From Neoscytalidium dimidiatum (lineage: Eukaryota; Ascomycota; Dothideomycetes; Botryosphaeriales; Botryosphaeriaceae), in assembly GCA_037367355.1 (NCBI GenBank), contig CM074698.1, positions 3,534,001-3,598,000 on the forward strand: DNA of 64,000 bases. The letters are read 5' to 3'. Below, piece by piece: positions 1-11,807 of the stretch. A program made the position numbers and the translations under genes. Positions within the stretch are counted from its first letter, which is position 1. The number at the start of each line of letters is the position of its first letter. Below the pieces are notes generated by a model. That model was given only the letters and a program-made list of their open reading frames with translations, had not been told where the DNA came from and did not search any database.

Positions 1-1839
1 AGTATAATGACAATACCAGACTTTCATCTTGATTCGCTCAGTTGAGAAGAGAGTATTGAGCTTCCTCCATAGACCCGTGCCTTGCGGAAAAGCACCGCTT
101 CTATTTAACGATAGCAAACATCCTCACAGGGCGCTAGTGAGTGCACAATCTCAATAGTCCCAGATTGTCAGCCCAGGTCTACACCGCCTCAGGTCATGAC
201 ATACTTCTTCCAAGCTTGCCACGCAAGAGAATTGAGCGTTGGCACTGACATCTGCCGAGTACAGCAGACATTCTTGACTCGCAGTTAATCAGCGGTCATC
301 GTTCCAATAAAAAAATCTTGTTTCCTCCTGACCATCAAAATTGTTCTTTCCGATCTCGGTTTACCCTTTGTCAGACCTTGGTCAGGCTGTAAGAGCGGGG
401 TTCAGTGAGTTCTCGAGATGCCCCGCAGGCATATCGGGGCAGTTGTAGCTTCGCAGAAGCCAATGAAACCAACGCACGCACCAAAGAAACAAAGGTACAA
501 ATACACAGAGCCTCTCGGTGGATTCCAATGCCAATAAGCAGACAGATTACCTCAGAGTTGTTGAGGGGACCCCAGAGCACTGCCATACTCCGCACTGCAC
601 ATTAACTCGAACAATAAGCTTCGCCGTACCAGCTCCACAGCCGAGAGGAACGAACACCCTCTTGGCAGTATACGCACCCTCTCAGCATCGCCATCCTTGG
701 ACTTGCCCCACAGGCATGCCGAGAGTCGAGATCGCCATGCAATAGGCTGCCTTGGCGGAAGGAGGCGGAGTTGGACGAGAGAGGAGGGAAAGAGATTCCA
801 CGAAGCCAAGCCATGAACCCAAACTCAGGACGACCCACCTCGATCGGTCATCCAATCAACGTTGTAATTACTCATTCAGGCAACTGGAGTGTCTCGGCAC
901 TTGTGGCCTCGGACAGGGATCTGAGATCGGGCGACTTCTACCCCATTCCTTCTATAGCTAAAGCGAAGACGAGAGTAAAAACAAAAGCACATAGCTGTAT
1001 TAAACATGCTGGCACAACGCATCCGACATGCTTCATAGTAAGAGATCAGTTCTTTAAGCTTTTTGACTTGCATAAATTCTTTTTTTTTCCGCGCTCAATA
1101 TCGTCCAGGGCGAAGAATATCACTCTGGACAGCCGAGACGTTCCGGCAATGTCCACCATGAGGGCAATCCCGCTGACTCGTAGCGAAAGTTTAGCAGTTG
1201 ACGCAACCCGGCACCTTAAAAGAAAAAGGCTAATAAACACAGCCCAAACAGCGACGAAGCCTGGCAGTTGTCGCGTGGCCACATGCATATCAAGGCGCCG
1301 ATCGGGCTTGATGCTTGCGTAAGTAAGATACGGCGCCCTGACTCAATCTCCCTTTGTGGATGGAAACGGAAGACCATGGCTCCGAAGGGTCGAGAAGCAG
1401 GAAAAGGCTCCGACAATCCATTAAGGCAGAAAATGACACCTATCGGGATTGGGACGGCAGTTGCAAGGCGGCCGACAGAGTTCGGAAGCGAAAATCTTTC
1501 GGATTGATCGCGGACTGATGGAGCTTGATTGTGAGCTGCACTGTAAAATGTCAGCTCACCTTAGACCGTCACCAGACTTATGGACAGCTTTAAATTTTCA
1601 AGCGCCATGTGCGCCTCTGTAGCTCCTTCCCAGGGGTAGAGTAATATATACAATTGCTAATTCTACAATCAGAGATCCACCAAAACGAGATCCAAAGCCA
1701 CCGGTAAAGCCAACATATGCAGAATGACGCAGATGAAGAACCTCCCTTACCCAAACAACGAGTATCCCTTCAATTGATCACGCCACAGTTCCCGTCTTTC
1801 ATCATTCCTCCCCCCCTCTCCCCCTTCGTTTTTTTTTTT
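1..1839. other. No gene recognised at the left edge
   Basis: Several short open frames exist on both strands, but none has a recognisable domain, convincing splice partners or the GC-rich third positions of the real genes nearby. The right end is the downstream region of the VTC gene. A T-run at about 1829-1841 touches its stop codon. Confidence 0.5.
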
Positions 1840-4545
1840 TTACAGTTCTCCCCCTCCCAGCATCCCCACCACGGCACCAACCACGGTACTAGCAGCAGTG
1901 CCATTTACCCCACCGGGCGCCGCGTCCTCCGTACCCCTTTGCCTCTCCTGCATAATCGCGTGATACTATGCCGAATCCGTTAGCAAGACCATTCGCCGAG
2001 GCATTCGCACAAGAGACTTAGGGGGAAAAAAACAAAAAGAGAGAGGAGAGGAGAAAGGGCAAAAAAAAAAAGAAAACGGAGAGAGAAGAAGAGAACGAGA
2101 AGCAAGGAACCGCAACTCACCCTAAACCCGAAGTTGCACAGGAGCGCGACCACCAGCCCCAAGCACACCGCGACGGGGCCGACCACGTTGTCGAAGTCCT
2201 TCCCGCTGCGCTCCCGGATCAGCCTGCTCCGGTACATGTACATCGCGTAGCCCCACAGGCCCGCGAACGCCGCCACGCACGTGTAGACGACGGCCAGCAC
2301 CCGGCCGACGCGGTTGTCCTCGCCGGCGGCGTTGAACAGGCCGAGCGACAGCGACGCCAGCAGCACCGCGACGTGCTGCCACTTGATGAAGGTGCGCTGG
2401 TTCGCGAGCCAGACCTTCGCCTCGACGCGGACGGGGCCTTGGTCCTTGATCCAGCGCGGGCCCGGGTCGCGGACGCCCGGCGGGAGGGAGGCCGCCTGCT
2501 GGCGGCGGGCGCGGTGCCGCTGAGCGTACTTGGAGTAGGAGAAGGACGGGAAGAGGCTGCGCACGCCGGCCGTCGTCGTCATGTTGCGCTCGCCGTTGCC
2601 GGCGTCGGTGGTGCGGAGGCCGTCGTCGTCCGAGTCCTCCTCGCCCGCGGTGTCGTTCGTGCCCGCCTGCTTCGCGGACGCGGTCTGCACGGCCAGCGAC
2701 GCGCGGCGGGCGTCCTCGACGGTGGCCCTGCCCGGTGACGCGTGGGCAGCCTTTGATGCCGTGGCGGCGTTGGACGGCGAGCCGACGGGCGAGGCGAGCG
2801 AGGGCCTGAAGGCCACCGGGCTTTGGCGCGTGCCGAACAGGCTGCCGACGGCGAACTCGTCCTCGGCGGCCTTGGCCTTGCGCTCCTGCTCCTCCTCGAA
2901 CGCCTTGTGCGGGTCACGGCGGATGTCCGTCTCCAGCTCGCTGAGCCAGAAGGGGAACGTGTTGACGTGGTCCTCGAACAGCTGCGCCACGCCGTGCACG
3001 AACTTGGAGAAGCGCGGCGCCTCCTTGACCAGGTGCGAGTTCATCAAGTCCTCGACCCACTCGTAGTGCTTGCGACCCTTGATCTTGATCTCCAGCAGCG
3101 CGAAGGGGAAACGTGAGATCTCGCCCTTGCGGATCTCGTTGAAGGGGTACTCCATCTGGGCGCTGTCGATGTCGCTCCTGTGCCAGTCATCGGGATCACG
3201 GCAGGGACGGTCGACGTCGATAGCGTCCTCGCGAATGAGGGCGAGGTCAGTGTCGAGCGAGATGCGGACCCTGTCATCGCCGGGGATCTGGAAGGCGGTG
3301 CGGGTGTAGTTAGCCCGCAGAACGGGCTGAAGGTCTTGCTCGCGGACGAAGGACTGGATAGCATCCACGCTCTTTTGGAGCTCCTGCACCTTCGGCGAGT
3401 TCTCGCCCACGGTCCTCTTGAGCTTATCGATGCTCTTCTCCATCTTGTACTCTCCACGTATGAAAGGCTGGATGTACTTCTCCTTGATGGGGAAACGCAG
3501 CTCCTCACTGGAATCTCCATCCTTGATAGTCTTCTTCTCCAGCATGATTTCCGGCTTCTCCGCCAGTTGACCATACCAGCGCAGCCGTAACGACGAGGCG
3601 TTTGGCTCGTGTCCAACCTTGCTCGTATAGAGGGGAAACTTGTAGTTATCAAAGTATATAGACGTGATGGTAGGATCGCGCTGGGTGCCCTCGGCGACCT
3701 TGGAGGTCTGGGGGTTGTAGACAAGCACGGGCAGGCGACGCAGAATGACGGTCTTGACCTCGAGCAAGTTCTCAGGGTGGACCCAGACTGCAGGTCCGTC
3801 AGCAGAAGATCGAATGCCCGGGAACTGACAAATACGTACACTTGTGCGAAGTGAAATGCTCGCCGCCGGTGGTGCCCTCGGAGAAGGACATGTCCTTCTT
3901 CTCCTTGCCCTCGAGGTTCTGGCGCACGAACGAGTACATGGCGGAGAGGCGGATGAGCAGGGGCGAGTAGTCCTCCTTGTTGAAGGGCAGGGCGGCCAGC
4001 CGCACCTGGAGCAGCGGGCGCACACGGTAGCTGTGGCCGCGCTTGCGGTCATGCTTCTTGGCGGCCTTCAGGAACCCGGTGTAGTTGATGCGGCTGTAGC
4101 GCTCCAGCTCGCTGACCTCCTTGGTGATGGTGTCCAGCTCCTTCAGCACCTCTTTCAGCACGCGTTTGCGCTCCTCTTCGCTCGGCTGCTGCTGTTGCTT
4201 CCCGTCGCTGGCACCTTCACCGTCTCCCGAAGCCTCGTTCCCGGGAGCAGCAGCGGCGGCGGGGGCGGCGGTCAACGGCTCCAGCTTGCGCTCGCATTCC
4301 GAGGTGCGATCGCGCAGGTCCTGGTACTTCTCGTTCTGGAAGGCGTGCACCTTCTCGAGCTGCACGTTGACCAGCTCCTCGACGAAGCGGCCCTCGTCCT
4401 CGTCGGTCCACTCGTCGTCGACGTCCTCCTCGCTGCCCTGGTCGCTGCCGCCCTCGCGCAGCAGCTGCTTGAGCTTATCGTAGTCGATATACTTGTCGCG
4501 CCATGGCTGGTACACGGACCGTTGCAGCGTGCGGCCAAAGCGCAT
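1840..4545 (-). CDS. Vacuolar transporter chaperone subunit, Vtc2/Vtc3-like (SPX-VTC-DUF202)
   Basis: Subunit of the VTC complex, which makes inorganic polyphosphate from ATP and moves it into the vacuole. Exons 4545-3840, 3787-2121 and 1965-1840 (introns 52 and 155 bp) join in frame to 832 residues. An N-terminal SPX domain (about 1-180, start MRFGRTLQ) carries the lysine-rich KAAKKHDRKRGH segment that in this family senses inositol pyrophosphates. A central VTC tunnel domain (about 236-560) contains FWVHPEN, LRLRWYG, YTRTAFQIPGDDRVRISLD and LEIKIKG. A low-complexity linker leads to a C-terminal DUF202 domain with three membrane segments. The start and the FWVHPEN region resemble Vtc2/Vtc3 more than catalytic Vtc4; this assignment is by eye. 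The short last exon is inferred from a clean TAG acceptor and an in-frame stop. A CACGTG site lies 236 bp upstream. Confidence 0.9.
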
Positions 4546-5960
4546 TCTGGGCTAAAAGGGAAAAGAAAGGACGGAGCGAGCCAATTGATGACCGGGGGCA
4601 CAAAGGGGATTGTTGCTGCTGCTGTTGCTCGGGCTCGGCGAGAGGGAATGGCAAGAGCTCCAAGCCTGGTAGTCGGGACGCAGGGGAGCGCAGAGAGAAG
4701 TTTGTTGTGAGAGGTTCGAGAGATGCGGCGTTCCGCGGCGGGCGAGGCGAGAGCAGCGAGTGAGCTGTCGGAGAAGCTCCCACGTGCGATCAGAGCTCAG
4801 AGCTCAGAGCTCCCGCCATTTTTTCTGCCCAGAAGCCCCGCCTGGCAACCACCTGCCGCTAGCCAATTGACCAATTGCTGTCACCCTTCCCGGCAGTAGG
4901 CAGCACTCGTCTCATTTCCGACAGCCGGGACGTCCTGACAGCCGAGTTCTCCGATCTTGCGAGCATTTTTTCTTGTCTGTATCTTTGAATCGATGCTGCG
5001 CCGCAATTGACGAGAGGAACAAGAGCTTGCTTCGAGCTCGCGTCGCGGCATTCGGGCGCTGCATCCGCCTGGGTCCACCCACGGCAACCAACTGATGTGG
5101 GGAAGAAAGCCGGCCGCCGTGCACGTCACAAGTCGATCGCCAAGAGCGGCAATGAGTGAGGAAAGGGAAACGGCTGCGCCTTGTTGAACCGGTGGACGAC
5201 TCGAAAGGTCCTAAGAGCTGAGGTCTTCGCATAATATTCTTGATCATCCTCCAGCTGGTTATTAGGTCTTAGATGACTGACGCAATGCACTGCACTGCCT
5301 CGCTGGCTGTGTCACCTTCCTCGACATTGAAAGGGAATGCGTGTGTGTGTATTCGTGCCTTGACACGTCACGAAAGTTCAATCTATCCCATGCCTTGGCC
5401 TTGCTAAAATGCATGCGCCTCAAAGTTGCTGTCCCTCGGTGGTCTGCTCCTCCATGCCAATTGGCCTCATTAAACACCCAGATGATTCCCTGAACCGCTG
5501 AAAACGCTGCAAACCTGGCTGCCCAGAAGCAAGAGCCATACCAAAATCAACCCACCTTCAAACCACGCGTACACTCCGCCCTCCACATAATCTAACAGAA
5601 ATAATACACCTTCCGAACAATCTTCAATGTCTTCTCCGGTGCAGCTGCTAGCGCTTGAAGTCAATCTGTGCCGAGTATGAAAGATGCTGAATCCCCTTCG
5701 AAAGTCCCACACATTTCAGGGAAATGTAAAAAAAAAAAAAAAAAAAAAACGAAAAAAAAGAGGATGAAACGCCTTTAAACGGAATCTTTCTCCTCCACGC
5801 CGAATGCTCCAATCTCGCCGATCCATATCCGGTGCCAGTCGGAAAAAGTCGTAGCTGCGTCGTAAGCTGTAGGCTACAGCGTGGTGAATGCATGGCAGTT
5901 GAATCCCACCCCTTCTCGCATGCGCAAGCATATGCTACCGTCGGCTCGGTGCTCTCCACC
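4546..5960. other. Intergenic: VTC promoter and kinase downstream region
   Basis: Holds the VTC 5' region, including the E-box listed separately, and the downstream region of the histidine kinase. An A-run of about 20 lies near 5729. No gene was recognised. Confidence 0.5.
4781..4786. promoter_or_regulatory. CACGTG E-box upstream of the VTC gene (candidate Pho4/NUC-1 site)
   Basis: A palindromic CACGTG lies 236 bp upstream of the VTC start codon. In yeast, VTC genes are induced under phosphate limitation by Pho4 through CACGTG; Neurospora NUC-1 is its bHLH counterpart. CACGTG also occurs elsewhere in this window, so one copy is suggestive only. An AGAGCTC triplication follows at about 4793-4812. 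Confidence 0.35.
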
Positions 5961-8900
5961 TCATTCCCCCTCCCCCTCCTCCCCCTCTTCATCATAATCT
6001 TCGTCCTCCCTCACCTCCACCGCCTGCACCCTCACCTCTCCCTTCGAATCGACCAACCGCTCGATACTCGCAATCAGCTCCGCAACCCTAAACGGCTTGC
6101 TCACCACATCGTCCATGCCGGCCTCGATCGCCGTGTTGACCTGCTCCACCCGCGCGTTCGCCGTGATCGCGATGACGTTCACCCTGTCCGCGATCCTGCC
6201 CTCCCTCTCCAGCCGCCTGATCTCGCGCACGCACGTCAGCCCGTCCATGACGGGCATCTCGATATCCATGAGGACGACCGTGAGGTTCTGCGCGTTGGCC
6301 GAGTTGCCGCGCCAGTGCCGTGTCGTGCGGAGGAAGTCGAGCGCCTCGGCCCCGTGGTTGGCGACGTAGACGGCGTGCCCCAGCTTCACGAGTCCCTTGC
6401 TCATGACGGACTGGTTGACCTTGTTGTCCTCTACGATCAGGCAGTCGAAGGCGCGCGGGGAGCACGGGAACGACGTGTGCGGTGACTGTGTTGTCGACAA
6501 CGTGGTGTTGATCGTCGTCGTCGGCGTCATCGTCGGCGACGATGGCCGTGTCTGCTGTCGGCTGTACAGGCTTGGTGCGTGCTGATCGGCGCGAGGCATG
6601 GGCGGTTGCTCGAACGTTTGCTCAATATTCTGAAGCTGTTGGAGGGCCGTCAATTCGGGTGTGTGCTGTGACTGGCGACTTGGTAGCTCGAGTGTTCGCG
6701 GTACGACTCGGCGCGTCTTGATGTAGAAGGCGAATGTTGAGCCCTTGTCGGACTCAGATTCAACACCTATCGAGCCTCCTTGGAGTTCCGTAAGCTCACG
6801 GCAGATGAAGAGTCCCAAGCCAGAGCCACCGTAATGCACCATCGTCCGCGGAGCCTGCGAAAAACGCATGAAAAGGAGCTTTTTCTCGTCGACGGTGAGT
6901 CCACAACCGGTGTCTGCTACGGAGAAATGCAGGTACAGCTCTTCGCCATCGCCCCATTCCTTGCGCTGGGTCAAGTCTTCGCGGTTCATGCGGAAATCGA
7001 GGTACTGAATGCCTTCTGCACTCGCTGTTGGCTTTTCAAGTGATGCTCCAAGACGGATTTTGATTTCACGTGTGGTTTGATACTGTGTGAATTTGATGCT
7101 GTTGGTGATTAGGTTGATCAGGATCTGAGTAAGACGACTCGAGTCCAACATAACCCAAGCATCCATTCCAAGAATAGATTTGAAAGAGTCTTCAATGATG
7201 GTCGTCTGTGTGATACCGGCAGCATTGTATTCTCCAGTAAACATTTTGGACAGGTCATTGATAAGCGCCACTGGTTGCACCTCAACCGGATTGATAGAGA
7301 AAAGGCCAGAGTCAAGTTTGCTAATGGTCAAGATATCATCCACTAGAAAATGTTAGCTTTACCCTCTTATTCGTGGCGCTGATCGAAGGGTATATAATAC
7401 CTATCCTCTTCTGGTGCTGGGCGCAATGAAGCACCGTATTGGCAGCATCAATACTATTTTCGATCACCATCTCAAAGTCTTCTGAGTTTCGGTCGATCTC
7501 CTTCAAAGAAGAAATGATGTCGTCGGCTAAAATAATTAGTCAAAGAGCATCAAGGAGGGCTGTCCAAGGACAACCACCGGTACACTCACCCGAGATCATG
7601 ATAGCACTGAGGGGATTCCGCATTTCATGCGACGTGACATCAATAAAATTCTCTTGTTGTCTCTTGGCCTCGATGGCGTCCTCCATCTTGCGTTTCTGGA
7701 TACCTTCTGCCCATTTAATAGTTGTGATATCAGTGACGGACCCAACGATCGACCGGAGCCAGCCGTCATCTGTCACAACGGAGAAGGCATGCTGTGAAAC
7801 CATGGTCAGCCCTTGATAACCTCTCCCTCAACCTCTCACATCGCACCGATTATTAGAGACTTGCAACACTTACACATAGAATCCACGTAAACTTAAAATC
7901 TTCCTCCACAGGCGACTGCCCATCGCTCTTTCTTGGAATCCTGAACTCAAAACTCTGCTCCGTCCTCTCCTCCATTAGCTTCTTCCAGCATCTTTGCACG
8001 TTTTCGATGTCGTCTTTGTGCATTTTCTGCCAGAGAGGGCTCTTCCAGCTAGGAATATTCTCTCGCGAATCTCCCAGGAGCTCGAACCACCTCTCATTCC
8101 GATACCGATAACTGCCATCCATATTATCTGGCGTAAATTCGAGAATAAATATGCCAATCGGCACAGCATCCGCAAAGTGTTGGAGCTGGAGTTCGCTCTG
8201 TTCGAGCTCGCGCGTTCGAATCTGTAATTGCTCTTCGATCTTTTGCTGGTCAAGCGCCGCTTGTTCGGCAATGGTGCGCCCGCGCTTGATCTCTTCTTCG
8301 AGCAGGACAACGGACGCAAGGGAGGTGGTAATTTGGCGATGGAGCAATCGGATGAAAGTTTTGTATTCTTCATCGTAAGGGCGGTGGGAATTCAGGCCAA
8401 TGACTAAGAAGCCCAAGGCAGTATCACGCGTGTAAGCATGGCCGGTTGTGGGGCGTAAAGCGCAGATAACGACAGAGTCGCAAGGCTCATTCCAAGCTCT
8501 TGATTCTATTCCATGCACAAGAACTTCCGGAAGAGAGCCGTCCTTGACGCTCAGGAAAAGAGGCTCATCTGACTCTGCTGCACCGCGGAAATAACGCATG
8601 TAGCAATCCCTGCCGAGAGCCACGTCAAGTCTCGTCGATATGGCAGGATGCCCTTCCGGCACGCCAATGCTCCCCTCGAGTTCGTAACGTCGCGAGGATG
8701 AGTCCGGACTTCCAGGATGGCACTCACTTGCCAGGTCACATACCGAATATAGCACTGCAAACCCGATATCTTGTGAGTTGGTTCGTAGGCCGTCCAGTAT
8801 TTGTTCCCAGAACAGCTTAAGATTCATCGCCGACGAAAGCCTCTCACTGATACCGAGAATGGTCGATACTCTCCGTTCGGTGATCATCTGCTTTGTTGTT

Positions 8901-10480
8901 TCGAAAACAACCTCATGCCAGCCAACGATCTTGTCCTCCTCGAGGATGGGCGTGAAGCTAAAAGAGCAGTAGAACTCCTCTCTCTCTCCAGCTCCTCGAT
9001 CCAGAAACAGGAGCATATTTTCCACCATGGCACCGCAGCCAGACTCCTCACAGCTCTGCAAGAAAGGCTCGAAGTCGCTCCAAGCCTCCTTGAAACAGAC
9101 CCATGGCGGTTGTCCCAACATGCTCGGGTGTTTCGCTCCCGCGATAGGAATGTACGCCTCGTTGTATATCATATTCAATTCAGGGCCCCAGAAGATGATT
9201 GCTGGGTTAGGACACGCCATCACCAGATTGCACATTTGCTTAAGTGTTGGGGACCACGACTCTATTGGGCCAAGTGAGGTTTTCGACCAGTCTTTATCGC
9301 GAATGAGTTGGATGTGGGGTGCGAGATTAGGTGGTGGAGGGTTGCATGTCCAATCGTATCGAACATCAGCCGGTAATGAGCTCTGCCGATAGTACGTACT
9401 GGTCCCAGGAGTAAGAGGTACAGCGCTCACAGGCGGGGGCAAGCTGTGTCTCCTTTCGGACTTGAGTGAATCTTTTCTTAACCTCCCTGCCTCGGTTTGA
9501 GCCTGGCCTTGTGTGGGTGTCTCTCCGATACTCGGAGGCTCTTTTGTCAGAATTTCCGCTGTCTTTTTATCCGAAGTCTCGGCATCTTCCTGCCTAGATT
9601 TTGCTTGATATTTTGAATCCTTGGGCTCCTCTTTCCTAACATCCGTCTCTTCTTTAATCCCATCCAACTCCAAGTCTTCAAGGCCCTCCTCAACTAACTC
9701 ATCCTTTGGAGCCCCCACGGCCTTAGTCGAATAATAAACGTTCGAATACGACGCGGTCAGATGATCAGGATGTCGATACGCCTCCCCGTACAGCACTTTC
9801 CAGCGCCTGCGCACCGTCGTAGCGGCCCACGTCATGCCGCCATACACAATTGTGTATTTCCTCTTTACATACGTCCTCCGCGAGAGGTCGAGGATCCACG
9901 CCCTGAAAACGGGATAGGTGACCCACGACGGCTGGCCGTACGGGCTGCTAGGCGCGTAGCCTTCGACCACCTCGAGCAGGTTGCCTGCCTCCTGCAGCGC
10001 CTGGTTGTAGTATATGATTGGCAGCGACTGCGGAGGATGGCGATGATGGTCCGAGGGGAACGACGACGAAGGCTTGGGCGCGGCGAAGGTAGCCTTCGCG
10101 AGCAGGTCGACGACGAAGGCAGGCCGGGCGTCCAGGTCGAGGAAGTCGATCAGCGGCACGCCGGCGAACAGGTCGTCCTCGCGCGACATCTCGGGCTCTG
10201 ACTCGGGCCCTTGCTGCAGCAGGCCGCCGCTTGCTTGGCCATGATGGTGATGGTGACGGTGATGATGGGCATGCTGCGTCGACGTGGTCCGCACGCCGAA
10301 AATGGACCACGCGGGCTCGCTCGGCAGCTTCTCGCTGGCCGTCGTCGGGCGCGAGGCTTCGCTGCTGCCGCTGCCGTTGCTGTTGCTGCTGGGATGCCGA
10401 GGAAGAGCACCGATGGCGGCGGCGGCGGTGCTGCTGCCGGCTGCCCCCACGCCGCCCTTGCTCGCGAAGGACGCTAGCAT
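5961..10480 (-). CDS. Hybrid histidine kinase (PAS/GAF-like sensor, HisKA, HATPase, receiver)
   Basis: Sensor kinase of a multistep phosphorelay; in fungi such kinases usually feed an Ypd1-type phosphotransfer protein. Exons 10480-7874, 7791-7590, 7526-7401 and 7342-5961 (introns 82, 63 and 58 bp) give 1438 residues. The N-terminal half is low complexity, then PAS-like (WSPTLKQMCNLVMACPNP, IIFWGPELNMIYNEAY) and GAF-like regions, a short coiled coil and a second PAS. Phospho-acceptor histidine is in FIDVTSHEMRNPLSAI. ATP-binding boxes are LINLITNSIKFTQ, VADTGCGLT and YGGSGLGLFICREL. A Ser/Thr-rich linker leads to a receiver domain (CLIVEDNKVNQ; phospho-acceptor Asp in VLMDIEMPVMDG; Lys in VSKPF). 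All catalytic motifs look intact. No transmembrane segment was seen, so a soluble sensor is inferred. The ligand is unknown. Confidence 0.93.
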
Positions 10481-11807
10481 TGCGCGTGGCCTCGCGCGAC
10501 GCGGGATCTCTCGCAGCTGGTGAAAACGGCTTCTTGTTGCTGGTACAGGTGCTGCGGCGCCGCTCGACGACGGGTCTGTGCTGCGGGGGATAAAAGCGGC
10601 GGGTCAAGCAGCGGTGTGAGGGATGTTCAGCCGGCAGGGCGTAGGCTCAGATAGAGTTCGAGGGTGGCGCAGAGAAGAGCCAGGTGGAGGCAGGGCGCGG
10701 TGCAGGAGACAGTGCCCGAAAAGGCAACAGGCGGTTGCAGGTGGGATGCCGCATGCGCATAGGCGGAGGTGCAGTGGAGAGGGTCGGGGTCCGGACTGAA
10801 ATTTTGGCGGATTCCAGGGACCGGGCTCTCTCCTGGGGTCCTACGGCCGCGATGCTGGGGCGGCAGGCAGCTGCTTGGGCTGGAGGGGGGCACCAGCTGG
10901 GTGGGCGAGAGGTGCGATTCTGCGCATGGCAATTCTAGACAATGCGGTTTCTGAGTAAGTGTACGCTAATCGGCCCAGATCGCCGATGCGCATGGAGCTC
11001 CATCGAAGCGTGCAGGAAGCGGCATTGGGTCGCGGCCGTGCGGGCTCCGCCGTCGTGTGGATCGCGTTTCGTGGCACATGGGCAGCAGCAGGCACAGGCC
11101 GCGACGTGTGCAGGTCAAGGTTGTCGCGATGACGGGCGTCGCGCAACATTGATGACCGCCCGTGTTGTGGCAGCTCCAGCTGAGATCGCCGCCTCTGTTT
11201 CGCCCGGAATCTGCGCTCCCCGTAGCCCCCGCCATTAGGGCCCGCCGCCGATCGCTCCACGCTCAAACGCCCCGACTGGACGCCGCGCTGGGGTGGCTGC
11301 TGATGTTACTGCAGGCCCGGGTCGAAGGTCGCAGGCCGAATCCATGCCAAGCTTCTTCACACCATCGCCTGGCGGTTGAGCGTTGCTGAAGATTCCGGTT
11401 GACGCCGCCGGGACGACACGTCAGTACAGCGTAGCGCCACGCCTCGCTTGAGTCCGGCCGGGAGCACCAGCGCTGGCTTGCAATTTCCTGTGTCCGGCCC
11501 GACGACGCTTTGTCCAGGCCGCCCACCACCGGCCCCAGAGTGGCACGGCTAGCCGGTCATAGATCAACAGAAAACATGAGATGAACAACATCAAGCGAGC
11601 CTGCAGAGTTATTCGGAGCGACATCCGACAGGTCAAATTCTGCAAGCAGACTCTGGAGGCAAGGAAGCAGTCCAGGGTATGTATTACTGCAAAGGCCGGG
11701 GTCAATGACTCAAAAGCAAAACAAAGTGGTATCCAAAAGCAGCAGAGATCTCGCTCCCCGATCCAACGCCAAGGAAATGGAAGGACAAAAACTTGTCCCA
11801 TCAGAAC
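10481..11807. other. Intergenic: kinase promoter region
   Basis: GC-rich upstream region of the histidine kinase and 3' flank of the Abp2 gene. Open frames here have no recognisable domain. Confidence 0.5.

Noticed and set aside
371..1507. Cluster of overlapping open frames at the left edge
   Set aside because: Overlapping frames on both strands with no domain, splice partners or codon bias.
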